64,000 nucleotides of DNA from Mesorhizobium hawassense (GTDB lineage Bacteria; Pseudomonadota; Alphaproteobacteria; Rhizobiales; Rhizobiaceae), in contig NZ_QMBP01000011.1 in NCBI RefSeq assembly GCF_003289945.1, positions 124,001-188,000 of the forward strand, given 5' to 3'. Below, piece by piece: positions 18,072-26,109 of this stretch. The notes under the pieces are model-generated. The model saw only the letters and a list, made by a program, of their open reading frames with translations. It searched no databases and was not told the DNA's origin. The translations under genes were made by a program, and so were the position numbers. Each line of letters begins with the position of its first letter. The stretch's first letter is position 1.

Positions 18072-19451
18072 TTAGACCAGCATGCCCATCGGGTTTTCGA
18101 TCATGCGCTTGAAGGCGCCGAGCAGTTCGGCGCCGAGCGCGCCATCGACGGCCCGGTGATCGGTCGACAGCGTCACCGACATCACAGTCGCTATTCTGAT
18201 CTCGCCGTTCTTCACCACCGCCCGCTCCTCGCCGGCGCCGACCGCCAGGATCGTCGCATGCGGCGGGTTGATGACGGCGGCAAAGTCCTTGATGCCGAAC
18301 ATGCCGAGATTGGACACCGCCGTCGTGCCGCCCTGGTACTCTTCCGGCTTCAGCTTGCGGCTGCGGGCGCGGCTCGCCAGATCCTTCATCTCGTTGGAGA
18401 TGGTCGACAGCGTCTTTTCATCGGCATGGCGGATGATCGGCGTGATCAGACCGCCGGGGATCGACACGGCGACGCCGACATCGGCGTGCTTGTGCTTGAC
18501 CATGGCGCTGTCGGTCCACGAAGCGTTCGCATCCGGCACCGCCATCAGCGCCATCGCCATCGCCTTGATCACCATGTCGTTGACCGAGAGCTTGTAGGCC
18601 GGCACTTCGCCCTTGTCGGTCTTCTTCACCGGCGCGGCGGCATTCAACTGCGTGCGCAAGGCCAGCAGCGCATCGAGCTCGCAATCCAGCGTCAAATAGA
18701 AATGCGGGATGGTGGACTTCGCCTCGACCAGGCGGCGCGCGATGGTCTTGCGCATGTTGTCATGCGGCACGAGTTCGTAGGAGCCTTCGGCAAACAGTTT
18801 TAGCACCTGGTCGTCCGACATCGGCTTCGGCGCGGGGGCTGGGGCGGACGGTGGCGCGCCGGCGGGCGCCTTCGCCGCAGGGGCAGCCTTCGCGCCACCG
18901 GAAGAAATAGCCGCTTCGACGTCGGCCTTGACGACGCGGCCGTGCGGGCCGGTGCCCGTCACGACGGACACATCGACGCCGGCATCCTTGGCGATGCGAC
19001 GGGCGAGCGGCGACGCGAACACACGATCGCCAGTCGCATGACCGTTAGCAGCCGGAGCGGCCTCGGCCTTTGCCGGTGCGGGCGCCGCTGCGGCTGCAGC
19101 CGGCTTCGGCGCTTCCTTGGGCGCCTCGGCCTTCGGGGCATCCGCTTTCGGCGCTTCAGCCTTTGGCGCGGCCTCGCCACCGCCCTTGGCGGCGGCACCG
19201 GCATCCTCGCCCTCGCCGGCCAGGATGGCGATCAGCGCGTTGACCTTGACGCCCTCGGTGCCAGCTGGAACCACCAGCTTGGCGACGGTGCCCTCATCGA
19301 CGGCTTCGACTTCCATCGTCGCCTTGTCGGTCTCGATCTCGGCGATCACGTCGCCCGGTGAAACCTTGTCGCCTTCCTTGACCAGCCATTTGGAAAGATT
19401 GCCCTCTTCCATCGTGGGCGAGAGGGCCGGCATGGTAATGTTGATCGGCAT
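18072..19451 (-). CDS. pdhC: Pyruvate dehydrogenase E2, dihydrolipoamide acetyltransferase
   Basis: This is the E2 core of the pyruvate dehydrogenase complex, moving acetyl groups from lipoamide to CoA. The 459 residues have one lipoyl domain (1-80, target lysine in ETDKATMEVEAVDEG), a long Ala/Pro/Lys-rich linker, the peripheral subunit-binding domain FASPLARRIAKDAGVDVSVV with GTGPHGRVVKADVEA, and a catalytic domain ending with STDHRAVDGALGAELL (His and Asp of HRxxDG). It is preceded by a DUF5076 gene by 9 bp. The AP-rich linker explains a stretch of biased codon use. Confidence 0.97.
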   Translation of the reverse strand: MPINITMPALSPTMEEGNLSKWLVKEGDKVSPGDVIAEIETDKATMEVEAVDEGTVAKLVVPAGTEGVKVNALIAILAGEGEDAGAAAKGGGEAAPKAEAPKADAPKAEAPKEAPKPAAAAAAPAPAKAEAAPAANGHATGDRVFASPLARRIAKDAGVDVSVVTGTGPHGRVVKADVEAAISSGGAKAAPAAKAPAGAPPSAPAPAPKPMSDDQVLKLFAEGSYELVPHDNMRKTIARRLVEAKSTIPHFYLTLDCELDALLALRTQLNAAAPVKKTDKGEVPAYKLSVNDMVIKAMAMALMAVPDANASWTDSAMVKHKHADVGVAVSIPGGLITPIIRHADEKTLSTISNEMKDLASRARSRKLKPEEYQGGTTAVSNLGMFGIKDFAAVINPPHATILAVGAGEERAVVKNGEIRIATVMSVTLSTDHRAVDGALGAELLGAFKRMIENPMGMLV

Positions 19452-19460
19452 TTTTCCTCC

Positions 19461-19754
19461 TCAGTTCCGCCCGGTCAGCGAACGGTGCTGGATATTGAAC
19501 TGTTCCGACATTCTGCCGCGGTAGCCGTCTTCCAAGGCGTGAAGCGTCTCGATTTCAGGGACGTCGTCCTGTTCCAATCTCATCCTGGCTATGTGCATGG
19601 CGACATCAGCTAGCACCATCCCCCAGTTTTGAGCGTTTGGCCCAAAGAAGTCCTGCATCGTGACAACCGCGTCCGAACCAATCCAGACGCGGAGTATCTC
19701 ATCGAATTCGCCGTTCTCGGTTACCGCTGCGGGAACTGCGAGTTCGCGCGCCAT
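19461..19754 (-). CDS. DUF5076 domain protein between pdhB and pdhC
   Basis: This acidic 97-residue protein is of the kind annotated as DUF5076 in Rhizobiales. The central part DAVVTMQDFFGPNAQNWGMVLADVAMHIA is distinctive. It has no membrane segment or signal peptide. The gene sits 4 bp after pdhB and 9 bp before pdhC, so it is embedded in the PDH operon and must be made with the complex. Its function is not known; a role in PDH assembly or regulation is a reasonable guess only. Confidence 0.8.
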   Translation of the reverse strand: MARELAVPAAVTENGEFDEILRVWIGSDAVVTMQDFFGPNAQNWGMVLADVAMHIARMRLEQDDVPEIETLHALEDGYRGRMSEQFNIQHRSLTGRN

Positions 19755-19758
19755 CTGG

Positions 19759-21153
19759 TTATCCCCGGTACGTCACGGCTTTGACCGCCTCGACGACTTC
19801 GCCGACATTGGGCAAAGCCAGCTTTTCGAGGTTCGCCGCGTAAGGCATCGGCACGTCCTTGCCGGCGATGGTGATCACCGGCGCATCGAGGAAGTCGAAG
19901 GCGCGCTGCGAGACCTGGTTGGCGATATGGTCGCCGACCGAGCTCTGCGGGAAACCTTCTTCCACCACCACCAGCCGGTTGGTCTTCTTCACCGAGGCGA
20001 TGATGGTGTCGAAGTCGAGCGGTCGGATCGACCTCAAATCGATGATCTCGGCATCGATGCCCATGCCGCGCAGTTCAGCTTCGGCCTTGACCGCGTAGGT
20101 CATGCCGATGCCGAAGGAGACGATGGTGACGTCCTTGCCCTTCTTGTGGATGCGCGCCTTGCCGATAGGCAGCACGAAATCGTCGAGCTTCGGCACGTCG
20201 AAGGACTGGCCGTAGAGGATCTCGTTCTCGAGGAAGATGACCGGGTTCGGATCGCGGATCGCCGCCTTGAGCAGGCCCTTGGCGTCGGCTGCCGTATAGG
20301 GCATCACCACCTTGAGGCCCGGAATGTGGCTGTACCAGGCCGCGTAGCACTGCGAGTGCTGCGCTGCGACGCGAGCAGCGGCGCCGTTCGGGCCGCGGAA
20401 GACGATCGGCGCACCCATCTGGCCGCCGGACATATAGAGCGTCTTGGCGGCCGAGTTGATGATCTGGTCGATCGCCTGCATGGCGAAGTTGAAGGTCATG
20501 AACTCGACGATCGGTTTCAGCCCGGCCATCGCCGCACCGACGCCGACGCCGGCAAAGCCGTGCTCGGTGATCGGCGTGTCGACGACGCGGCGCGGGCCGA
20601 ATTCCTGCAGCAGGCCTTGCGTGATCTTGTAGGCGCCCTGGTACTCGGCGACCTCCTCGCCCATGACGAAGACATCGCCGTCGCGCCGCATTTCCTCGGC
20701 CATGGCGTCGCGGAGCGCCTCGCGCACAGTGGTCGACACCAACTCGGTGCCGGCGGGGATGTCCGGATCGGCAGCGACTTCCGTCTTCGGCGCGGCGGCG
20801 ACAGGCGCCGCGGCTTCGCTCTTGGCTGCAGCGGGTGCCGGCGCCGGCGCGGCTTCAGCCTTGGCAGGCGCTTCCTCGCCGATGCCTTCGCCGGCCTTGT
20901 CGACGTCTTCGCCGTCGACGGCAAGCACCGCGATCACTGCGTTGACCTTGACGCCCTCGGTGCCGGCGGGAACCACGATCTTGGCGAGCGTGCCTTCGTC
21001 GACGGCTTCGACTTCCATCGTCGCCTTGTCGGTCTCGATCTCGGCGATGACGTCACCGGCGACGACCTTGTCGCCTTCGTTCTTCAGCCATTTGGACAGA
21101 TTGCCCTCTTCCATCGTCGGGGAGAGCGCGGGCATGAGAATTTCGATCGGCAT
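19759..21153 (-). CDS. pdhB: Pyruvate dehydrogenase E1 beta with N-terminal lipoyl domain
   Basis: This is the beta subunit of the thiamine-dependent E1 enzyme. The 464 residues start with a lipoyl domain (about 1-80, lysine in ETDKATMEVEAVDEG) joined by an Ala-rich linker. The E1-beta fold follows from about 130 (VREALRDAMAEEMRRDGDVFVMGEEVAEYQGAYK), with TEHGFAGVGVGAAMAGL and EEGFPQSSVGDHIANQV. The lipoyl fusion is a known alphaproteobacterial trait absent from most bacterial E1 beta. pdhA is 15 bp upstream, so the subunits are cotranslated in stoichiometric amounts. Confidence 0.97.
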   Translation of the reverse strand: MPIEILMPALSPTMEEGNLSKWLKNEGDKVVAGDVIAEIETDKATMEVEAVDEGTLAKIVVPAGTEGVKVNAVIAVLAVDGEDVDKAGEGIGEEAPAKAEAAPAPAPAAAKSEAAAPVAAAPKTEVAADPDIPAGTELVSTTVREALRDAMAEEMRRDGDVFVMGEEVAEYQGAYKITQGLLQEFGPRRVVDTPITEHGFAGVGVGAAMAGLKPIVEFMTFNFAMQAIDQIINSAAKTLYMSGGQMGAPIVFRGPNGAAARVAAQHSQCYAAWYSHIPGLKVVMPYTAADAKGLLKAAIRDPNPVIFLENEILYGQSFDVPKLDDFVLPIGKARIHKKGKDVTIVSFGIGMTYAVKAEAELRGMGIDAEIIDLRSIRPLDFDTIIASVKKTNRLVVVEEGFPQSSVGDHIANQVSQRAFDFLDAPVITIAGKDVPMPYAANLEKLALPNVGEVVEAVKAVTYRG

Positions 21154-21168
21154 GTCCTTGCCCTCTCC

Positions 21169-22206
21169 TTAGAGTACGATGTCGGTCCAGAGCTCGGACG
21201 GATCCGGCTCGGCGTCGTGCTGGGCGAATTCGGCGGCGTCGGCGACGATGTCGCGGACTTCCTTGTCGATGGCCTTGAGTTCGTCCTCGCTCGCCCACTT
21301 CTTGTCGAGCAACCGCGCCCTGACCTGCTCGATGGGGTCATGCTCGGAGCGCATCTTCTGCACTTCTTCCTTGGAGCGGTATTTGGCCGGATCGGACATC
21401 GAATGGCCGCGATAGCGGTAGGTCTGCATCTCGAGGATCAGCGGGCCGTTGCCGGCGCGGCACCATTCGGTGGCCAGGTCGGCCGCCGACTTCACGGCGC
21501 GCACATCCATGCCGTCGACCTGGATGCCGGGGATCTTGAAGGAAGCGCCGCGATGCGAGAAGTCGGTCTCGGCCGACGAGCGCGACACGGACGTGCCCAT
21601 GGCGTAGCGGTTGTTCTCGATGATGTAGATCACCGGCAGCTTCCACAGCGAGGCCATGTTGAAGCTTTCGTAGACCTGGCCCTGATTGGCCGCGCCGTCA
21701 CCGAAATAGGTCAGCGAAACATTCTTGTTGTCGCGGTAGCGGTTGGCAAAGGCGAGACCGGTGCCGAGCGACACCTGCGCGCCGACGATGCCGTGGCCGC
21801 CATAGAAATGCTTCTCCTTGGAGAACATGTGCATGGAGCCGCCCTTGCCCTTCGACAGGCCGCCGCGGCGGCCGGTGAGCTCGGCCATGACGCCGCGCGG
21901 CGACAGGTCCATCGCCAGCATGTGGCCGTGGTCGCGATAGGCGGTGATCATCTGGTCGCCCTCGATCAGCGCCATCTTCATGCCGGTGACGACGGCCTCC
22001 TGGCCGATATAGAGGTGGCAGAAGCCGCCGATGAAGCCCATGCCGTAAAGCTGGCCGGCCTTTTCCTCGAAGCGGCGGATCAAGAGCATATGCCTATAGG
22101 CGGAAAGCTCGTCTTCCTTGGTGAAATCCGCCGGCTTGGGTGCTGACAGATTGGACTGTTTGTCGGATCTGGATTTGGCGGGCGCTTTTTTGGCGGCGGT
22201 GGCCAT
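21169..22206 (-). CDS. pdhA: Pyruvate dehydrogenase E1 alpha
   Basis: This is the alpha subunit of the E1 decarboxylase of the PDH complex. The 345 residues contain the TPP-binding signature GDGAANQGQVYESFNMASLW ending IIENNRYAMGT, plus YRYRGHSMSDPAKYRSKEE, a phosphorylation-loop-like region conserved in E1 alpha. The Lys/Ala-rich N-terminus (ATAAKKAPAKSRSDK) is common in Rhizobiales. It is the first gene of the pdh operon, following a 175-bp gap with an inverted repeat at 22302-22323. Confidence 0.97.
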   Translation of the reverse strand: MATAAKKAPAKSRSDKQSNLSAPKPADFTKEDELSAYRHMLLIRRFEEKAGQLYGMGFIGGFCHLYIGQEAVVTGMKMALIEGDQMITAYRDHGHMLAMDLSPRGVMAELTGRRGGLSKGKGGSMHMFSKEKHFYGGHGIVGAQVSLGTGLAFANRYRDNKNVSLTYFGDGAANQGQVYESFNMASLWKLPVIYIIENNRYAMGTSVSRSSAETDFSHRGASFKIPGIQVDGMDVRAVKSAADLATEWCRAGNGPLILEMQTYRYRGHSMSDPAKYRSKEEVQKMRSEHDPIEQVRARLLDKKWASEDELKAIDKEVRDIVADAAEFAQHDAEPDPSELWTDIVL

Positions 22207-22301
22207 GCGTCACTCCCTGTTGGCGTCTCTTTGCGGACATTCAGGGAGATCGATCGCCTCCCCACCGATTTGCGAGAAGCTAACACGCAAGGATGCATTG
22301 C

Positions 22302-22323
22302 GCCATGCTGAAAAATGCATGGC
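22302..22323 (-). promoter_or_regulatory. Inverted repeat upstream of pdhA
   Basis: GCCATGC (22302-22308) and GCATGGC (22317-22323) form a perfect 7-bp inverted repeat around 8 bp. It lies about 95-117 bp upstream of the pdhA start and after the ftsB-like gene. No T run follows in either direction, so an operator is more likely than a terminator. Confidence 0.35.
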
Positions 22324-22381
22324 TGGCATGCGTCTAAGCGATTAGAATCATTGCGAATAACAACGATTAACCGGAATTCGG

Positions 22382-22705
22382 TTATTTCGTCGGTGCGGGA
22401 AGCATGATGGTGATTTCGTCGGGCTGGGACAGATTGAGCGCCTTTCGAGCCTGCTCGTCAAGCATATCCTTCTCCAGCGTGCCTTCATGCATCAGTTGGA
22501 CGCGACGCTCGAAGTCGACCCGGCGCGCCTTGACGGCATCGAGCTGCGCCTGCAGTTCGACCTTGCGGGCTTCAAGCCGGTACTTGGAATAGATGCCGAA
22601 TTCGCCGTGATAGGCGTGGAAGCCGAAATAGGCCAGGAAGAGCACGCAGAGCGAGGGGATGATCAGCCTGCCGGTGTTTCTCTGCTTGTGCTGACGTGTC
22701 CACAT
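22382..22705 (-). CDS. Septum formation initiator FtsB/DivIC family protein
   Basis: This 107-residue bitopic membrane protein is of the FtsB/DivIC type, part of the FtsQLB divisome subcomplex. It has a short basic cytoplasmic N-terminus, one membrane helix (about 14-29, LIIPSLCVLFLAYFGF) and a coiled coil from about 40 (RLEARKVELQAQLDAVKARRVDFERRVQLM). The segment HEGTLEKDMLDEQARKALNLSQPDEI matches the FtsB C-terminal region. It sits between eno and pdhA on the same strand, a common arrangement in proteobacteria where ftsB follows eno. Confidence 0.9.
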   Translation of the reverse strand: MWTRQHKQRNTGRLIIPSLCVLFLAYFGFHAYHGEFGIYSKYRLEARKVELQAQLDAVKARRVDFERRVQLMHEGTLEKDMLDEQARKALNLSQPDEITIMLPAPTK

Positions 22706-22811
22706 AACCCGAACCCTCGCGGCCGCGAACGCAAGCGGCCATGAGTCGTATTTCGCCCGATTGTGCTTAATGGACGGTTACGGGTGGCCTGATCAGGCAT
22801 CTCCGAAAACG

Positions 22812-22840
22812 AAAAAGGGCGGGAATGACCCGCCCCTTTC
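22812..22840 (-). terminator. Rho-independent terminator of eno
   Basis: On the minus strand GGGCGGG pairs with CCCGCCC around a 5-base loop (stem at 22817-22823 and 22829-22835) and is followed by TTTTT. It lies 22 bp after the eno stop, so eno is transcribed apart from ftsB. Confidence 0.85.
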
Positions 22841-22861
22841 GAACCGTTCGACCAGGCTGGA

Positions 22862-24136
22862 TCAGCCCTTGACCACCGACTTGCCGGCGTAGCGCGCCTG
22901 CCTGCCGAGCTCTTCCTCGATGCGGATGAGCTGGTTGTACTTGGCCATGCGGTCCGAGCGCGACAGCGAGCCGGTCTTGATCTGTCCGCAATTGGTGGCG
23001 ACGGCGAGGTCGGCGATGGTCGAATCCTCGGTTTCGCCCGAGCGGTGCGACATGACGGCGGTGTAGCCGGCCTTGTGCGCGGTCTCGACGGCGTCGAGCG
23101 TTTCGGTCAGCGAGCCGATCTGGTTGACCTTGACCAGGATCGAGTTGGCGACGCCCATGCGGATGCCGTCGCGAAGGCGGGCCGTGTTGGTGACGAAGAG
23201 ATCGTCGCCGACGAGCTGGGTCTTCTTGCCGATCAGGTCGGTCAGGATCTTCCAGCCTTCCCAGTCGTCCTCGGCAAGGCCGTCCTCGATGGTGATGATC
23301 GGATAATCGGAGGCGAGCTTGGCGAGGTATCTGGCCTGCGCCTTCGGGTCGCGGGTCTTCTTCTCGCCCTCATAGACGTAGTTGCCGTCCTTGAAGAACT
23401 CTGTCGCGGCGCAGTCGAGGCCGAGCGCCACGTCCTCGCCGGGCTTGAAGCCGGCCTTCTCGATCGATTCCATGATGAAATCGAGCGCCGACGGCGCGCT
23501 CTTCAAATTGGGGGCGAAACCGCCCTCGTCGCCGACATTGGTGTTGTGGCCGGCATCCTTCAGCTTCTTGCGCAGCGTGTGGAAGATTTCCGAACCCCAG
23601 CGCACGCCGTCGCGCAGCGTCGGCGCGCCGATCGGCAGGATCATGAATTCCTGGAAGTCGATCGGGTTGTCGGCATGCGCGCCGCCATTGATGATGTTCA
23701 TCATCGGCACCGGCAGGACGTGCGCCTTGGCGCCGCCGACATAGCGGTAGAGCGGCAGCCCGGCGGCTTCCGCGGCAGCCTTGGCGACCGCCAGCGACAC
23801 GCCGAGGATGGCGTTGGCGCCGAGGCGGCTCTTGTTCGGCGTGCCGTCGAGCTCGATCATCGTCTGGTCGATATGGATCTGGTTCTCGGCTTCCATGCCG
23901 CCGATCGCCTCGAACAGTTCGCCATTCACGGCCTCGACGGCGCGCTGGACGCCCTTGCCGAGGTAACGCGGCCCGCCGTCACGCAGTTCGACCGCCTCAT
24001 GCGCGCCGGTCGATGCGCCCGACGGCACGGCGGCGCGGCCCATCGAGCCGTCCTCCAGCACCACGTCGACCTCGACGGTCGGATTGCCACGGCTGTCCAG
24101 GATTTCACGCCCGACAATGTCGATGATGGCGGTCAT
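22862..24136 (-). CDS. eno: Enolase
   Basis: Enolase interconverts 2-phosphoglycerate and phosphoenolpyruvate in glycolysis. The 424 residues are full length. Visible are PSGASTGAHEAVELRDG near the N-terminus, the metal ligands in LGLDCAATEFF and ITIEDGLAEDDWEGW, the catalytic lysine in ILVKVNQIGSLTET, and the signature SHRSGETEDSTIADLAVA. A strong terminator follows. The divergent neighbour is a small lipoprotein gene about 200 bp away, so the eno promoter should lie in 24137-24336, though I cannot assign it. Confidence 0.98.
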   Translation of the reverse strand: MTAIIDIVGREILDSRGNPTVEVDVVLEDGSMGRAAVPSGASTGAHEAVELRDGGPRYLGKGVQRAVEAVNGELFEAIGGMEAENQIHIDQTMIELDGTPNKSRLGANAILGVSLAVAKAAAEAAGLPLYRYVGGAKAHVLPVPMMNIINGGAHADNPIDFQEFMILPIGAPTLRDGVRWGSEIFHTLRKKLKDAGHNTNVGDEGGFAPNLKSAPSALDFIMESIEKAGFKPGEDVALGLDCAATEFFKDGNYVYEGEKKTRDPKAQARYLAKLASDYPIITIEDGLAEDDWEGWKILTDLIGKKTQLVGDDLFVTNTARLRDGIRMGVANSILVKVNQIGSLTETLDAVETAHKAGYTAVMSHRSGETEDSTIADLAVATNCGQIKTGSLSRSDRMAKYNQLIRIEEELGRQARYAGKSVVKG

Positions 24137-24336
24137 TTGCGATGTCCCCGATTGATCGATTGAAGCGTCGCGCCCCTCTTAGCCAAAGCGGAGCAAAAGG
24201 CAATCGGCGGTGCCGCAATTATTGCCGCGGGCAGGATTCACGAAGCGCAAATTTCTGTCATCATAAGTCATGCGCGCCGCGCGGCCTTCTCATCTATGGT
24301 CGCGTTCGCGCGGGGCGAAACAGGAGGAGTTTCGCC

Positions 24337-24459
24337 ATGTCCCAGTTGAGCGGTATCGTGAGTTTGTTCCTGATCGCGGCGGCGTTCCTGACGTCCTGCG
24401 ACAGCCAGAAGCCCCAGCAGAGCTCGATGGAGCTGTCACCGCTCTACGCGGCGGAGTAG
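24337..24459 (+). CDS. Small (40 aa) predicted lipoprotein
   Basis: This short gene has a strong ribosome site, AGGAGGAG at 24322-24329, 7 bp before the ATG. The 40-residue product has a hydrophobic signal (IVSLFLIAAAFL) followed by LTSC, a lipobox with the lipidated cysteine at 21. The mature part would be only about 20 residues and ends with LYAAE. Asp directly after the cysteine would favour inner-membrane retention under the E. coli rule. A perfect 17-bp hairpin terminator follows 5 bp after the stop. I do not recognise a family. Confidence 0.65.
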   Translation: MSQLSGIVSLFLIAAAFLTSCDSQKPQQSSMELSPLYAAE

Positions 24460-24463
24460 TTCA

Positions 24464-24502
24464 AACGTCAAAGGCCCCGGCTTGTCCGGGGCCTTTGACG
24501 TT
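24464..24502. terminator. Bidirectional terminator, 17-bp perfect stem
   Basis: Arms 24464-24480 and 24486-24502 are perfectly complementary (AACGTCAAAGGCCCCGG) around a 5-base loop, with a short T run after the second arm. It separates the small lipoprotein gene on the plus strand from the convergent PRC-barrel gene and can serve both. Confidence 0.85.
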
Positions 24503-24523
24503 TTCAGTGTGCCGATCGAGCGG

Positions 24524-24889
24524 TCAATGCCAATAGGGCTTCACATGGTAGTACTGGAATGAAGCATCGCGGGCGGCTTCGCCGTCGGAACCGGTCAGTT
24601 CCTCGATCGAGTATGCCGGCGCGGCCTGCAACTGCTCCTTGGTGAACGGCACGACGTACCCGCCTCGATCCTCGTCATAGTCTAGGGTCGCCCACGGAAC
24701 GGCGTGGTACTTCTCGCCCATGCCAAGGAAGCCGCCGAAGCCGATCACGGCGAACATGATGCCGTTCGACATCTTGTCGAGCATGACGTCCTCGATGCTG
24801 CCGATGCTGTTGCCCGCGGTGTTGTAGACAGACGTGCCGATGACGCGCGAGGCGGCAATGGCTTCGGTGTGCCCGGACGGGGTGGTCAT
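24524..24889 (-). CDS. PRC-barrel domain protein
   Basis: This 121-residue cytosolic protein has a PRC-barrel fold from about residue 11: ASRVIGTSVYNTAGNSIGSIEDVMLDKMSN, then the second half GFGGFLGMGEKYHAVPWATLDYDED. PRC-barrel proteins of this small type are common in Rhizobiales and often stress-related; the ligand is unknown. There is no signal peptide or membrane segment. It is preceded by dodecin (70 bp) on the same strand, and both may be stress-responsive. Confidence 0.88.
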   Translation of the reverse strand: MTTPSGHTEAIAASRVIGTSVYNTAGNSIGSIEDVMLDKMSNGIMFAVIGFGGFLGMGEKYHAVPWATLDYDEDRGGYVVPFTKEQLQAAPAYSIEELTGSDGEAARDASFQYYHVKPYWH

Positions 24890-24959
24890 GGTGGTGCTCC
24901 TCTTTGTCGTTGCGATACGGTGACAATGAGGGGCGCGGACGAAGGTTCCGGCTTGCGGC

Positions 24960-25166
24960 TTAGTTGTCGGTGAGGATGAAGGTGACCTTCATATTGACCC
25001 GGTAAGCGGCGATCTTGCCATCCTCGACGACGATCTTCTGGTCCTGGATCCAGGCGCCCTCGACGTTCTTCAGGGTTTTTGCGGCGCGCGCGATGCCCTT
25101 CTCGATGGCATCCTGAAAGCTCTTCTTGGACGACGACGTGATCTCGGTGACGCGGGCAACGGACAT
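24960..25166 (-). CDS. Dodecin family flavin-binding protein
   Basis: Dodecin is a dodecameric protein that stores flavins. The 68 residues begin MSVARVTEITSSSKKSFQDAIEKGIARAAKTLKNVEGAWI and then VEDGKIAAYRVNMKVTFIL, the full dodecin fold (one helix on a three-stranded sheet). The conserved tryptophan that stacks on the flavin is in EGAWIQDQ. It is preceded by a good GGAGGAA ribosome site. It lies between kdsA and the PRC-barrel gene, with about 100 bp to kdsA. Confidence 0.93.
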   Translation of the reverse strand: MSVARVTEITSSSKKSFQDAIEKGIARAAKTLKNVEGAWIQDQKIVVEDGKIAAYRVNMKVTFILTDN

Positions 25167-25263
25167 GGCTTCCTCCTGCCAAGACGCTCAGTTACGAAAA
25201 CGAGCGTAGCGCCGGCTCATTGCAACCACAAGCCGGCGCAGGATTCGTTGGATCCGGCCGGGA

Positions 25264-26109
25264 TCAGTGCCCCTTGGCGATGCGGTCGAAGGCCATCAGC
25301 TTTTCCAGCAGTGCCGGCATGTCCGTCAGCGGAACCATGTTGGGACCGTCGGAAGACGTCGAGTTGTCCGGGTCCTGATGGGTTTCGATGAAGACGCCGG
25401 CGACGCCGACCGCAACCGCCGCGCGCGCCAGCGTCTCGACGAAGCGCCGCTCGCCGCCGGACGAACCGCCCTGCCCGCCTGGTTGCTGCACGGAATGGGT
25501 GGCGTCGAAGATCACCGGGGCGCCGATCTCGGCCATGATCGGCAGCGCGCGCATGTCCGAGACCAGCGTGTTGTAGCCAAAGGAGGCGCCGCGCTCGGTG
25601 GTGAGCACGTTGGGGTTGCCGGAACCGGTGATCTTGGCGACCACGTTTTTCATGTCCCAGGGCGCGAGGAACTGGCCCTTCTTGACGTTGATGACCTTGC
25701 CGGTCCTGGCTGCAGCGACCAGCATGTCGGTCTGGCGCGACAGGAAGGCGGGGATCTGCAGGACATCGACATGCGGCGCGACGATCGCGCACTGCTCTTC
25801 GGTGTGGACGTCGGTCAGCACCGAAAGGCCGAACTCCTTGCGCAGATCGTCGAAGATCGGCATCGCCGCATCGAGGCCGGCGCCGCGCGTCGCCGACAGC
25901 GAGGTACGGTTGGCCTTGTCGTAGCTGGTCTTGTAGACGAGGCCGATGCCCAGCCGCCCGGTCAGTTCCTTCAGCGCGCCGGCCATGTCGAAAGCGTGCT
26001 GGCGCGATTCAAGCTGGCACGGGCCGGCAATCAGCGACAGCGGCGCATTGTTGGCGAAGACGACCTTGCCGACGGTTACCGATGCATTGGGCGCCAGGGG
26101 CTTGCTCAT
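25264..26109 (-). CDS. kdsA: 3-deoxy-8-phosphooctulonate synthase (KDO8P synthase)
   Basis: KdsA condenses PEP with arabinose 5-phosphate to make KDO8P for the lipopolysaccharide inner core. The 281 residues contain SLIAGPCQLESRQHAFDMA, YKTSYDKANRTS, TDVHTEEQCAIVAPHVDVLQIPAFLSRQTD and the C-terminal HQDPDNSTSSDGPNMVPL. The cysteine-free region DGPNMV suggests the metal-independent class, which I cannot confirm by eye. It overlaps the VOC gene upstream by 4 bp. Confidence 0.97.
   Translation of the reverse strand: MSKPLAPNASVTVGKVVFANNAPLSLIAGPCQLESRQHAFDMAGALKELTGRLGIGLVYKTSYDKANRTSLSATRGAGLDAAMPIFDDLRKEFGLSVLTDVHTEEQCAIVAPHVDVLQIPAFLSRQTDMLVAAARTGKVINVKKGQFLAPWDMKNVVAKITGSGNPNVLTTERGASFGYNTLVSDMRALPIMAEIGAPVIFDATHSVQQPGGQGGSSGGERRFVETLARAAVAVGVAGVFIETHQDPDNSTSSDGPNMVPLTDMPALLEKLMAFDRIAKGH

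Noticed and set aside
19660..22146. An 828-codon plus-strand frame across pdhA and pdhB
   Set aside because: It mirrors two strongly supported genes on the minus strand; the repeats in it reflect the shared lipoyl domains of PdhB and PdhC.
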